Assembly: GCA_945946665.1 (NCBI GenBank)
Contig: CAMEWO010000009.1
Location: 1 to 64,000, forward strand
Length of the DNA: 64,000 bases
Direction of reading: 5' to 3'
DNA from: an uncultured Eubacterium sp.
Lineage (GTDB): Bacteria > Bacillota > Clostridia > Lachnospirales > Lachnospiraceae
The translations under genes and the position numbers were made by a program. Positions within the stretch are counted from its first letter, which is position 1. The number at the start of each line of letters is the position of its first letter. The notes under the pieces are model-generated. The model ran no database searches and was not told where the DNA came from. It saw only the letters and a program-made list of their open reading frames with translations. Positions 38,471-47,855 of this stretch are shown here, in pieces.

Positions 38471-40369
38471 ATGAATAAAAAGCAGCAGAAAGTTCTTATC
38501 AGAATCATAGTTACAGTGATTATGATTGTAGTACTGCATTTTTGTGACTTTAAAGGTGTTATTAATATATGCCTTTATCTGATTCCGTATATGACCATTG
38601 GTTATGATATTCTTAAGAAAGCTGTAAAAGGTATTAAGAACCGTCAGCCTTTTGATGAGAATTTTCTTATGGCAGTGGCAACAGTGGGAGCATTTGGTAT
38701 TGGAATCTATAATGAGATTCAGGGGCAGCCTGGAGAGTATTCTGAGGCAGTGGCGGTTATGCTGTTTTACCAGATTGGTGAACTTTTCCAGAGCGTTGCT
38801 GTAGGCAAAAGCAGGAAGAATATAACAGAGCTTATGGATATCAGACCGGACTATGCCAATTTATGTGTAGGACAGGAAATAAACCAGGTAGATCCTGATG
38901 AGGTGGAAATCGGTTCGGTGATTCTGGTTAAACCGGGAGAGAAGGTTCCCATTGACGGAGTGGTTATAGAGGGAAGTTCTTCTCTTAATACATCTGCCCT
39001 GACAGGAGAGAGTGTTCCAAGAAGTGTGAAATCCGGCGATGAAATAATAAGCGGATGCATCAATATGACTGGTCTTATCAAAGTAAGAACCACAAAAGAG
39101 TTTGGGGAATCTACAGTTTCCAAGATTCTTGACCTTGTGGAGAATTCCAGCATGAAAAAATCCCGTTCTGAAAACTTTATTTCAAGATTCGCGAAATATT
39201 ATACACCAGTTGTATGTTACAGTGCGCTGGCTTTGGCTGTGGTTCCTCCTGTGATTTTACTTATTGCAGGTAAATCAGCAATGTGGAATACATGGATTTA
39301 CAGGGCTTTAACATTTCTTGTAATCAGCTGTCCATGTGCTCTTGTTATCAGTATACCATTAGGATTTTTTGCAGGAATAGGAGGCGCCTCATCCTGCGGT
39401 GTAATGGTTAAGGGCTCTAATTATCTGGAGGCACTGGCATCTGTTAAGACAGTTGTTTTTGATAAGACAGGAACTCTTACAAAAGGTGTATTTCAGGTTA
39501 CAGAGGCCATACCTTATAATGGTTTTTCTAAAGATGAGTTGATAAAATATGCCGCATTTGCAGAGTGTTACTCCACCCATCCTATTGCAAAAAGCTTAAG
39601 GGAAGCCCTGGATGGTGATATTGATAAGAATGCTGTCTTAGATGTGGAGGAATTAAGTGGTAAGGGTATTAAAGCTTCTGTTTATGGAAAAAATATACTG
39701 GCCGGCAATGAAAGGCTGATGAAATCCATGAACGTAGAATATACCCAGTGTGACAAGGCAGGAACCATTGTTTATGTTGCTGTGGACGGAAAGTTCGCTG
39801 GTTATATATTAATTTCTGACACAATTAAGGATAATACCAGGGAAGCAGTAAGGCAGTTAAGGAAGACAGGCGTTAAGAACATTGTCATGCTTACCGGCGA
39901 TTCAGATAAAGTTGCAGCAGACGTGGCATCAAAGGTTGGAATAGAGGAATATTACAGCCAGCTTCTTCCTGGGGATAAGGTGACAAAGGTTGAGGAATTA
40001 TTAAATAATAAGCCGGAAAAAGAAAAACTGGCATTTGTGGGAGACGGCATTAATGATGCACCAGTTCTTACAAGGTCAGATATTGGAATAGCCATGGGGG
40101 CGTTGGGCTCAGATGCAGCTATTGAGGCAGCCGACGTTGTTCTTATGGATGATGATCCTTTAAAGATTGTTAAGGCCATAAGAATTGCGAGAAAATGTTT
40201 AAGAATTGTGTATGAAAACATATACTTTGCCATCGGAATCAAAGTTGTATGTCTTATACTTGGAGCAGTTGGAATTGCCAATATGTGGGTTGCAATATTT
40301 GCAGATGTTGGTGTAATGGTACTGGCGGTTCTTAATGCCATAAGAGTTCTTTTTGTAAAGAAACTGTAA
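38471..40369 (+). CDS. P1B-type heavy-metal exporting ATPase (Zn/Cd/Co/Pb type)
   Basis: 632 residues. Metal-site helix ISCPCALVISIPLGF (CPC), phosphatase motif LTGES, phosphorylation site DKTGTLTKG, HPIAKSL, and hinge GDGINDAPVL. The N-terminal HMA domain usual in CadA/ZntA is missing and replaced by the separate 72-residue protein. Exports metal across the plasma membrane at the cost of ATP. Metal identity (Zn, Cd or similar) is inferred from the ArsR type and overall similarity. Confidence 0.92.
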   Translation: MNKKQQKVLIRIIVTVIMIVVLHFCDFKGVINICLYLIPYMTIGYDILKKAVKGIKNRQPFDENFLMAVATVGAFGIGIYNEIQGQPGEYSEAVAVMLFYQIGELFQSVAVGKSRKNITELMDIRPDYANLCVGQEINQVDPDEVEIGSVILVKPGEKVPIDGVVIEGSSSLNTSALTGESVPRSVKSGDEIISGCINMTGLIKVRTTKEFGESTVSKILDLVENSSMKKSRSENFISRFAKYYTPVVCYSALALAVVPPVILLIAGKSAMWNTWIYRALTFLVISCPCALVISIPLGFFAGIGGASSCGVMVKGSNYLEALASVKTVVFDKTGTLTKGVFQVTEAIPYNGFSKDELIKYAAFAECYSTHPIAKSLREALDGDIDKNAVLDVEELSGKGIKASVYGKNILAGNERLMKSMNVEYTQCDKAGTIVYVAVDGKFAGYILISDTIKDNTREAVRQLRKTGVKNIVMLTGDSDKVAADVASKVGIEEYYSQLLPGDKVTKVEELLNNKPEKEKLAFVGDGINDAPVLTRSDIGIAMGALGSDAAIEAADVVLMDDDPLKIVKAIRIARKCLRIVYENIYFAIGIKVVCLILGAVGIANMWVAIFADVGVMVLAVLNAIRVLFVKKL

Positions 40370-40393
40370 GAAGGGGAAGGAGTTTCAGAATAT

Positions 40394-40762
40394 ATGCATA
40401 AAATCGAATTAGAATGTGAATGCTGTGAACAGGTTGAAGTACACCAGGATCTTCTTAAGATTGTCAATGAATCTCTTCCTGATGAGAATGAACTGTACGA
40501 TCTGGCAGAGCTTTTTAAAGTGTTCGGCGATTCAACAAGAATAAGGATTCTGTATGTACTGTTTGAGTCAGAGGTGTGTGTATGTGACCTTGCATCAGCA
40601 CTTAACATGACCCAGTCAGCCATATCACATCAGTTAAGAATTTTAAAACAGAATAAACTTGTAAAGAGCAGAAGAGATGGTAAATCTATATTTTATTCTC
40701 TTGCGGATGACCATGTGAAAACTATAATTGCACAGGGAAGAGAACATATTACGGAAGATTGA
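40394..40762 (+). CDS. ArsR/SmtB-family metal-sensing repressor
   Basis: 122 residues. Winged helix with FKVFGDSTRIRILYVLFES, CVCDLASALNMTQSAISHQL and RDGKSIFYSLADDHV. CVCD marks the alpha-3 metal site; DDHVKTIIAQGREH resembles the alpha-5 Zn/Co site; the N-terminus has CECC as in CadC. It should bind the operator at 38055-38076 and be released by metal. Last gene of the operon, 24 bases after the ATPase gene. Confidence 0.9.
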   Translation: MHKIELECECCEQVEVHQDLLKIVNESLPDENELYDLAELFKVFGDSTRIRILYVLFESEVCVCDLASALNMTQSAISHQLRILKQNKLVKSRRDGKSIFYSLADDHVKTIIAQGREHITED

Positions 40763-40835
40763 TTTTTAACATTGTATTTTTATTGAAAATGCGTTAGAAT
40801 AAATTATCATTATTTTTAACGAATAGGAGAAGGTT

Positions 40836-42230
40836 ATGGATAAGTTTTTCAAAGTTTCAGAACATGGTTCAACCGTAAGAACTGAGATTATTGCCGGTAT
40901 CACAACATTCATGGCGATGTCATACATCTTGTTTGTCAACGCTGGAATGTTTGCTGAACTGGGAACAGTATCTTACAGCGCAATGTACATTGCAACAGCA
41001 CTTTCTGCTGTAATTGGTACATTCTTAATTGCATTTATTGCAAATCTTCCACTGGGTCTTGCCTCTGGTATGGGCCTTAACGCATTTTTTGTATATACTG
41101 TATGTTTTACATTCGGTTTATCATATGCTAATGCGTTAGTTTTAGTTTTATTTGATGGTGTTTTATTCACACTTCTTACTGTAACAGGTGTAAGAGCAAA
41201 GCTTTTCTCTGCAATTCCTGATTGTGTAAGAAAGATTATTCCAGCAGGTATTGGTCTGTTTATTGCGTTTATCGGACTACAGAATTCAGGAATTGTTGTA
41301 AACAACCAGTCAACATGTGTTTCATTAGCTTCATTTAATCTTCTTAGCGGAGCAGTAACATGGGGAGATATTATGCCTAAGCTTGTTACTATTGCAGCAA
41401 TTATTATTATTGCAGTTCTCTCTGTCAAGAAGGTAAGGGGCTCAGTATTCTGGGGTATCTTAAGTGGTACAGTCCTTTACTATGTATTAGGATTTACTAT
41501 ATCTGGTTTCTATACAGGATTTGCTTCTAAGTTAAGCTTTAACCCATTCTCAGCATTTGGTGACTGGGCTTCAGAAGCATTTTTAAAGGTATTTACAGAA
41601 GGATTTAATTTCAGTGGATACCTTGCTTCACATTCTACAGCAGAGTTAGTTCTTGTTATCCTTACAACAGCTCTGGCATTCTGTATGGTAGATATGTTTG
41701 ATACTCTTGGAACACTTTATGGTGCATGTTCAAGAGGTGGTATGCTTGTTAATGGTGAGGTACCTAATTTTGAGAAGGCTATGCTTTCAGATGCTCTTGC
41801 AACATGTGCAGGTGCTGTGTGCGGTACATCAACTGTTACAACATATGTTGAGTCAGCTACTGGTGTTGGTGAAGGTGGTAGAACAGGTTTAACTGCATTT
41901 ACAACAGGTGCTTTGTTCTTTATTGCAATGTTCTTAAGTCCTGTTGCAGCGTTAATTCCAGGATGTGCTACTGCAGCTGCTCTTGTGTACGTTGGTGTTC
42001 TTATGATGGGCTGTGTTACAGAAATTGACTGGAAGGATGTATCAGTGTCAGTTCCAGCATTCCTTACAGTTGCATTCATGGCATTCACATACAACATCAG
42101 CTATGGTATTGCATTTGGTCTTATTTCATATATCTTTATCAAGATTGGTACAGGAAAGGTCAAGGAAGTTAAGGCATTTACATGGCTTATCGCAGTGTTA
42201 TTTGCATTAATGTTCTTCCTTACACATTAA
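40836..42230 (+). CDS. NCS2-family purine permease (AzgA/PbuG type)
   Basis: 464 residues, twelve to fourteen helices. Starts FKVSEHGSTVRTEIIAGITT with FMAMSYILFVN, and has ASGMGLNAFF and TVTTYVESATGVGEGGRTG, all typical of hypoxanthine/guanine permeases. AGGAGAAGG precedes the ATG. The 73-base leader is too short for a purine riboswitch. Confidence 0.93.
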   Translation: MDKFFKVSEHGSTVRTEIIAGITTFMAMSYILFVNAGMFAELGTVSYSAMYIATALSAVIGTFLIAFIANLPLGLASGMGLNAFFVYTVCFTFGLSYANALVLVLFDGVLFTLLTVTGVRAKLFSAIPDCVRKIIPAGIGLFIAFIGLQNSGIVVNNQSTCVSLASFNLLSGAVTWGDIMPKLVTIAAIIIIAVLSVKKVRGSVFWGILSGTVLYYVLGFTISGFYTGFASKLSFNPFSAFGDWASEAFLKVFTEGFNFSGYLASHSTAELVLVILTTALAFCMVDMFDTLGTLYGACSRGGMLVNGEVPNFEKAMLSDALATCAGAVCGTSTVTTYVESATGVGEGGRTGLTAFTTGALFFIAMFLSPVAALIPGCATAAALVYVGVLMMGCVTEIDWKDVSVSVPAFLTVAFMAFTYNISYGIAFGLISYIFIKIGTGKVKEVKAFTWLIAVLFALMFFLTH

Positions 42231-42323
42231 TTTTTATGTAGCATTTTTGTTGATATTAATTCAATCTAGTGATATTATGTAGTAGGATGATATATACGTA
42301 TTAAAATACAGATAAGGTAGGGC

Positions 42324-42506
42324 ATGAATATGATTGAAGCAGGTGCACGTTGTGATAAATGTGGACGTATAGATACAATTGCGTATACTTCAGACACAGC
42401 CGTCAAAGTTATGCTTAGACAGAAGGGTTGGAGGTTTAAGGATAATATGTGTTTATGCCCAATATGTATAATTAAAGACCCATCACAGGCAAAAGAATAT
42501 CAATAG
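42324..42506 (+). CDS. 60-residue zinc-ribbon-like small protein
   Basis: Two C-x2-C pairs (CDKCG near residue 10 and CPIC near 46), spacing of a small zinc ribbon. AAGGTAGGG precedes the ATG; a second ATG two codons in is equally usable. Function unknown. Confidence 0.65.
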   Translation: MNMIEAGARCDKCGRIDTIAYTSDTAVKVMLRQKGWRFKDNMCLCPICIIKDPSQAKEYQ

Positions 42507-42565
42507 AGCAAGAGTTTATATTGCTTATCAATATGATTAGATATATAGTATGAAAGTTTACACTG

Positions 42566-42597
42566 GCCCAGTAATGCGGTTGCATTATTGGGCTTTT
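42566..42597 (+). terminator. Rho-independent terminator
   Basis: GCCCAGTAATGC (42566-42577) pairs with GCATTATTGGGC (42582-42593), a 12-bp stem with one G-T, followed by TTTTGTTTT. Confidence 0.9.
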
Positions 42598-42648
42598 GTT
42601 TTCTTTTTGTTTCCTTAAAGTTATTATTTTCATAAAAAGGATTGTCAC

Positions 42649-44046
42649 ATGTTTAGAAAGTTAAAAAACAAATATATAGGGGATTCCAATTTCTACATTA
42701 TGGTTCTTGCTATGGTTGTACCTATGATCTTGCAAAATCTCGTAACTAATTTTGTAAGTATGTTGGACAATATAATGGTTGGACAGCTTGGAACAGAGCA
42801 AATGAATGGAGTTTCTATAGTTAATCAATTTATGTTTATATTTAATATATCAATATTTGGTGCTATATCGGGACCAGGTATATTTGGTGCGCAGTTTTTT
42901 GGAAAGGGCGACTATAAGGGTCAGAAACATACGGTACATTTCAGGATTGCGGTTGTTATTTTGCTTACAGTAATATTTGAAATAGTCTATTCTACTTTTG
43001 ATAGACAGCTTATTTCATTATACATATCAAAGGATGATGCCCCTGAATTAATCGAAGCTACATTACGGTATGGAAGAGAATACATGGGGGTTATGCTTGT
43101 TTCTATGTTACCATTTGCAATAGGACAGGCATATACAAGTGCTGTAAGAGAGTGCTGTGAAACGAGAATTCCATTATTTGCTTCGCTTTCAGCTGTGTTA
43201 ATTAATCTTTTCCTGGATTATGGTTTGATTTTTGGAAAATTTGGTCTACCTAATCTTGGTGTTACTGGTGCAGCATGGGCTACAGTTGTTGCTAAAACCA
43301 TTGAAGCCGGAGTAATTATAGTATGGGCTCATACTCATCTTGAAAGAAACAGGTATTTGATGAATTTCTTTAGAGATGTAAGAATTCCTGGGAAGCTATT
43401 TAAAGATATGGTAGTTAAAGGTACGCCGCTACTTATTAATGAGTTTTTCTGGGTTTTGGGAATGTCAGTAATAGCGCAGTGTTACTCTGTCAGAGGTCTT
43501 GATGTTGTTGGCGCACGTAATATTTCAAGTGTAATGAATAATCTATTTAATGTTGTATTCATTCAGATGGGTGCTGCAACAGCAATACTTTTAGGTAATA
43601 AGCTTGGCGCAGGCAAATTAAAGGAAGCAAAGGACATGTCAAACAAACTTATATTCTTTTCCGTAAGTACCAGTGCAGCACTTACATTTTGTATGATACC
43701 GTTGGCATATCTGTTTCCGATGCTGTACAATACATCTGAATATATCAGGTCTTTATCAACCTATATGATTATTGTTTTAGCATTTGCCATGCCTATGTTT
43801 GCATTTACTAATTCAGCATATTTTACACTTAGAAGTGGCGGTAAAACAGGTCTGACTTTCCTTTTAGATTTTATATTTACATGGATTATTCAGATTCCTG
43901 CAGCATTCATTCTGTGTTATAAGACTTCCATGGATTTCAGACTATTATTTGCAATAGTGACATATCTTGAAGTAATTAAGATTATTATAGGTACTGTACT
44001 TGTAAAGAGTAATCTATGGATACAGAATATAGTTGAGAAGGAGTAA
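42649..44046 (+). CDS. MATE family efflux transporter
   Basis: 465 residues, about twelve helices. VLAMVVPMILQNLVTNFVSM with LDNIMVGQLGTEQMNGVSIV is the MATE pattern. Third MATE gene in the window. AAAAGGA precedes the ATG. Its stop lies within the ribosome site of cysK, so the two are coupled. Confidence 0.88.
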   Translation: MFRKLKNKYIGDSNFYIMVLAMVVPMILQNLVTNFVSMLDNIMVGQLGTEQMNGVSIVNQFMFIFNISIFGAISGPGIFGAQFFGKGDYKGQKHTVHFRIAVVILLTVIFEIVYSTFDRQLISLYISKDDAPELIEATLRYGREYMGVMLVSMLPFAIGQAYTSAVRECCETRIPLFASLSAVLINLFLDYGLIFGKFGLPNLGVTGAAWATVVAKTIEAGVIIVWAHTHLERNRYLMNFFRDVRIPGKLFKDMVVKGTPLLINEFFWVLGMSVIAQCYSVRGLDVVGARNISSVMNNLFNVVFIQMGAATAILLGNKLGAGKLKEAKDMSNKLIFFSVSTSAALTFCMIPLAYLFPMLYNTSEYIRSLSTYMIIVLAFAMPMFAFTNSAYFTLRSGGKTGLTFLLDFIFTWIIQIPAAFILCYKTSMDFRLLFAIVTYLEVIKIIIGTVLVKSNLWIQNIVEKE

Positions 44047-44053
44047 TTTGGAT

Positions 44054-44983
44054 ATGATTTACAATAATATTCTTGAAGCTGTTGGACATACACCTATGGT
44101 TCGGCTTAATCATATGGCTGAGCCTGATAGTGCACAGATTCTGGTTAAGTTTGAGGCGGTTAATGTGGGTGGATCAATTAAGACAAGAACAGCTCTTAAT
44201 ATGATTGAAGCTGCAGAAAAAGAAGGTTTGCTTAACAAAGACAGCATTATTGTTGAACCAACAAGTGGTAATCAGGGAATTGGTCTTGCCCTGGTGGGAG
44301 CCGTTAAGGGATATAGGACGATTATAGTTATGCCTGATTCTGTAAGTGAAGAACGAAGGAAATTAGTCCGTCACTATGGGGCAGAAGTAAAGCTTATTCA
44401 TGATGCAGGGGACATAGGAGCATGTATTGAGGAATGTTTGCAGACAGCACTTAATATGCAAAAGAAAAATCCGAGAGTTTTTGTTCCTCAGCAGTTTGCC
44501 AATATGAACAATACTCTTGCTCATAAGAACCATACCGCTTTAGAGATAATGGAACAGGTAGCAGGTCCAATTCATGGATTTTGTTCTGGAATTGGAACAG
44601 GTGGAACAATCACTGGAATTGGTGAGGTCTTAAAAGCACAGAATCCTGACATTGAAATATGGGCTGTGGAGCCTGAGAATGCTGCAATTCTTGCAGGAGG
44701 AACGATTGGGACTCATATTCAGATGGGCATTGGAGACGGTGTTATTCCGGATATATTAAATCAGTCAATTTATGACAATATCTATATTATCACAGATGAG
44801 GAAGCCTTAAATGTTTCTAAGCGTTTGGCCAAAGAAGAAGGTCTTATGTGTGGTATTTCAAGTGGAACTAATGTTGCTGCCGCAATTAAGCTGGCTAAGA
44901 AGCTTGGACCAGGTAAAACGGTTGTTACAGTACTTCCTGATACAGCAGAAAGATATTATTCAACACAATTATTTGAAGAATAA
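44054..44983 (+). CDS. cysK: cysteine synthase (O-acetylserine sulfhydrylase), PLP-dependent
   Basis: About 309 residues. Forms L-cysteine from O-acetylserine and sulfide. HTPMVRLN, the PLP Lys in GGSIKTRTAL, SGNQGIGLALVGA (SGNTG in most), and GIGTGGTITGIGE phosphate-binding loop. The ATG at 44054 is 10 bases after AAGGAG; a TTG at 44048 is 4 bases after it and also possible. The Thr of the SGNTG loop being Gln may hint at another substrate within the family. Followed by a strong terminator. Confidence 0.88.
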   Translation: MIYNNILEAVGHTPMVRLNHMAEPDSAQILVKFEAVNVGGSIKTRTALNMIEAAEKEGLLNKDSIIVEPTSGNQGIGLALVGAVKGYRTIIVMPDSVSEERRKLVRHYGAEVKLIHDAGDIGACIEECLQTALNMQKKNPRVFVPQQFANMNNTLAHKNHTALEIMEQVAGPIHGFCSGIGTGGTITGIGEVLKAQNPDIEIWAVEPENAAILAGGTIGTHIQMGIGDGVIPDILNQSIYDNIYIITDEEALNVSKRLAKEEGLMCGISSGTNVAAAIKLAKKLGPGKTVVTVLPDTAERYYSTQLFEE

Positions 44984-44989
44984 ATAAAA

Positions 44990-45025
44990 AATAAGTCCCG
45001 TCATAGAGATATGGCGGGACTTATT
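44990..45025. terminator. bidirectional terminator between cysK and trpD
   Basis: AATAAGTCCCG (44990-45000) pairs with CGGGACTTATT (45015-45025), plus CAT/ATG pairing inside. A-run before and the minus-strand T-run make it work for trpD as well. A second small hairpin AACTTCG/CGAAGTT lies at 45026-45055. Confidence 0.85.
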
Positions 45026-45060
45026 AACTTCGCTAAATCATTGTTTAACGAAGTTTGAGT

Positions 45061-46068
45061 TCAATTGTTTGTTTTTTCTATAAATGTTTCCAGCTGTTTC
45101 TTGGCAGCGCCGCTTTCAATAAGAATGCGGGCCTTAGCAATAGCATCTTCCATTGTGATATTATCTGATGCTATATAGATTGCAGCTCCTGCGTTGAGAA
45201 GAACTGCATCAAGCTTAGGACCAGGCTGGTCATTAAGGATATCAAGGGCAATCTTTGCATTTTCTTCTGGAGTGCCACCAACAAGGTCTTCCTTGGCACA
45301 TCTTGTAAATCCATATTGTTCAGGTGTGATTTCATATGTTTTGAAATTATCGCCCCTGAATTCACATACCTTAGTAGGTGCGCTTAAAGATATTTCATCA
45401 ATAGAATCTGTTCCATAAACAACCATTGCACGTTTAACTCCAAGATTGCGGAGAACATGGGCAAGAGGTTCAATAAGGTCTTCGGAATAAACTCCAAGAA
45501 GCTGCATATTGGCACCTGCCGGATTAGCAAGAGGTCCTAATATGTTAAACAGAGTTCTTATACCCATCTCTTTTCTTACACTGCCAACAAATCTCATGGC
45601 TGTGTGATATTTCTGTGCAAATAAAAAGCAGATGTCAATGTCCTTAAGAAGCTGTGCACTCAAAGCAGGAGCGATGTCAATCTTAACTCCCAGAGCTTCA
45701 AGGCAGTCTGCTGTTCCACATTTGCTTGAAGCTGCCCTGTTACCATGCTTTGCAACAGGAATTCCGGCTGCTGAAGCAACAATTGCAGATAATGTGGAAA
45801 TGTTAAATGTATTAGAACCATCTCCGCCAGTTCCTACAATCTCAAGAACATCCATGTCATTTAAGAATCTTTCACAGTGAGAACGCATAACCTTGGCAGC
45901 TGCTGTGATTTCGTCAATTGTTTCACCTTTCATTGCCAATGCTGTAAGAAAAGAGGCTTTCTGGGCATCTGTTGCCTCGTTTGTCATTATCTCTTCCATA
46001 ACAGCAGTCATCATTTCGGTTGTTAAATCATTTCTCTTTACAAGTAAACCTATGGCTTCCTTTATCAT
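45061..46068 (-). CDS. trpD: anthranilate phosphoribosyltransferase
   Basis: 335 residues, normal. Joins anthranilate and PRPP in tryptophan synthesis. [14 protein letters not shown] and [21 protein letters not shown] are the PRPP and anthranilate sites; [19 protein letters not shown] follows. GGAGG lies about ten bases before the ATG. No other trp gene is adjacent, so it stands apart from the usual trp operon. Confidence 0.94.
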   Translation of the reverse strand: MIKEAIGLLVKRNDLTTEMMTAVMEEIMTNEATDAQKASFLTALAMKGETIDEITAAAKVMRSHCERFLNDMDVLEIVGTGGDGSNTFNISTLSAIVASAAGIPVAKHGNRAASSKCGTADCLEALGVKIDIAPALSAQLLKDIDICFLFAQKYHTAMRFVGSVRKEMGIRTLFNILGPLANPAGANMQLLGVYSEDLIEPLAHVLRNLGVKRAMVVYGTDSIDEISLSAPTKVCEFRGDNFKTYEITPEQYGFTRCAKEDLVGGTPEENAKIALDILNDQPGPKLDAVLLNAGAAIYIASDNITMEDAIAKARILIESGAAKKQLETFIEKTNN

Positions 46069-46108
46069 TATGTGTTAACCTCCAATAGATAAATCTACAC
46101 TGTGTTCA

Positions 46109-47275
46109 TTATATTCTCCTCGCTGCATTTGTCAAGGTTTTGCAGCTAAAGACATCATCAAATATAAAGCTGTCATACAGGTCAGATATATTGTCTTCAG
46201 AGTACTCAATTTCTCTTGAAAAAATGTGTATTATATCCATTAAAATCTTTTTATCATCTTGATTAGAATCCCTTTCTTTCTTGAATATAAAAAGATCTTT
46301 GATTATAACAAGGTTAGATACAATAAGCTGTGCTTTGCCAGTCAGATTATGGTCAAAGGAAGCTTTCAGCATATACCTGTATACATAATATTTTGTAAGC
46401 CGTGTAAAATAAAGTTCAAGTAAATTATTGTCATAAGATGGACAACTGACCTCATCATTGTTTTCATACAGGTAACCATATGCATTACTGCTAAGCTCCT
46501 GCCATTTGTTGTTAAGAGGCTCCAGATCCAGGTATGCCCACCATATTTTCATGTTAATGTCTTTTATTACTTTATTGTCAGGTTTACTGTTACCATTTGA
46601 CGTGATTATACTTGTATTTGTATCCTGTTTTAATAAACTGGCTTTAATATCCTCTATCAGATCAATATCACTGCAGAATTTACGGATTTCATCATAGTCA
46701 TTACTATTAATCATATTCTGGAGATGATCAAACATATCAAGAATAACACAGAGTTTATCAGTTAATAATAAGCTGGTATCATCCAGCATTGCCATAATTT
46801 TATCCCGTAGAATAAACAGGGACTGTCCAAGACTGGAATCATATTCTCCCCATATTTCTTCTTCGTCGATATCAGTTTCTTCAAGTATGAAAGGAGTAGA
46901 ATCATTAAGAATAATTCTTGCAGCTTCCTCACATGCCATACCAATTCCCGTTTCTTTAATGTTGCCATAATACTCTGTAAATCGTGGAAATTGTGTACAT
47001 ACCAGTCCCATATGTTCGGGACCTAACTCTTTATAGATTTCGCAGAGATTATTATTAAGTAAAAACGGACATTGTCCATTATTAAGCTTAAAGCATCCAG
47101 CTTCTTTATCAACATACTTTTTTAGTCTATCCCCAAAATCCCCTTGTACTGTGTCATAATAATCAATGGTTTCTTCATCAATATCAATCTGCCATCCGCC
47201 AAAACAACAGTTGTCTATGCATTTATCAGCAATGCATGTAAAATGTTTATAATAGCCGGGTACTCTGAGCTTCAT
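46109..47275 (-). CDS. FliB-family (flagellin lysine-N-methylase) Cys-rich protein
   Basis: 388 residues. N-terminal cluster of cysteines (CIADKCIDNCCFGGW, later CPFL, LCEIY, LVCTQFPRF) identical in layout to FliB and its many clostridial relatives, which use a Cys-rich metal site. True FliB methylates lysines on flagellin. No flagellar gene is in this window, so substrate remains open. The gene ends 40 bases from trpD's start. Confidence 0.75.
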   Translation of the reverse strand: MKLRVPGYYKHFTCIADKCIDNCCFGGWQIDIDEETIDYYDTVQGDFGDRLKKYVDKEAGCFKLNNGQCPFLLNNNLCEIYKELGPEHMGLVCTQFPRFTEYYGNIKETGIGMACEEAARIILNDSTPFILEETDIDEEEIWGEYDSSLGQSLFILRDKIMAMLDDTSLLLTDKLCVILDMFDHLQNMINSNDYDEIRKFCSDIDLIEDIKASLLKQDTNTSIITSNGNSKPDNKVIKDINMKIWWAYLDLEPLNNKWQELSSNAYGYLYENNDEVSCPSYDNNLLELYFTRLTKYYVYRYMLKASFDHNLTGKAQLIVSNLVIIKDLFIFKKERDSNQDDKKILMDIIHIFSREIEYSEDNISDLYDSFIFDDVFSCKTLTNAARRI

Positions 47276-47314
47276 TGTTGCTCCTCCTGATTACTGAATG
47301 TATGTATTATTTCA

Positions 47315-47794
47315 TTAAATGTTGTCAATGGTTATATCTCCCGTTTTGTACGGAATTACTTTAGCAAGGTCTTTTAAATTCATCTCAACCTGATATCCAA
47401 TTTTTCCTGCGGAGAACATTATTGTATCATACTCTTCTGCTTCTTTCTGGAATGTTGTAGGAAACAGCTTTTTCATACCAATCGGTGAACAGCCACCGTG
47501 AATATATCCTGTAAGAGGCAGGAGATCCTTTGATTTAAGCATATCTATAGATTTCTCCCCAACAGCTTTTGCAGCTTTCTTAAGGTCAAGCTCAGCTTCC
47601 ACCGGAATTACAAATACATAATTCTTACCTGATTTTGCCACGGTAACAAGAGTTTTAAATACTCTGTCCGGATTCTGGTTGAGATACGCTGCCACCTCTG
47701 TTCCGCTTATTGCCTTGGAATTGTCATATGTGTGGGCAGTGTAGCTGATTTTCTTCTGGTCAAGAATCCTCATTACATTAGTTTTTTCTTCCAT
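47315..47794 (-). CDS. ybaK: Cys-tRNA(Pro) deacylase, YbaK/EbsC family
   Basis: 159 residues from the ATG at 47794. Trans-editing enzyme removing Cys from tRNA-Pro. TNVMRILDQKKISYTAHTY, FKTLVTVAKSGKNYVFVIPV, KKAAKAVGEKSIDML and GGCSPIGMKK are family hallmarks. The frame opens further up to an ATG at 47842, which includes AAAGGAGGAG as coding sequence; no start lies at the ideal distance from that site, so the start is uncertain. TTTGTCGGACAAA just before the ATG is a small palindrome. Confidence 0.88.
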   Translation of the reverse strand: MEEKTNVMRILDQKKISYTAHTYDNSKAISGTEVAAYLNQNPDRVFKTLVTVAKSGKNYVFVIPVEAELDLKKAAKAVGEKSIDMLKSKDLLPLTGYIHGGCSPIGMKKLFPTTFQKEAEEYDTIMFSAGKIGYQVEMNLKDLAKVIPYKTGDITIDNI

Positions 47795-47855
47795 ACATGT
47801 TTGTCCGACAAATGTATCAGACTCCTCCTTTATTAGTCTCATTAAGCTTATTTAA

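Noticed and set aside
40763-40835. Possible purine riboswitch before the NCS2 permease
   Set aside because: Only 73 bases and none of the conserved purine-aptamer loops.
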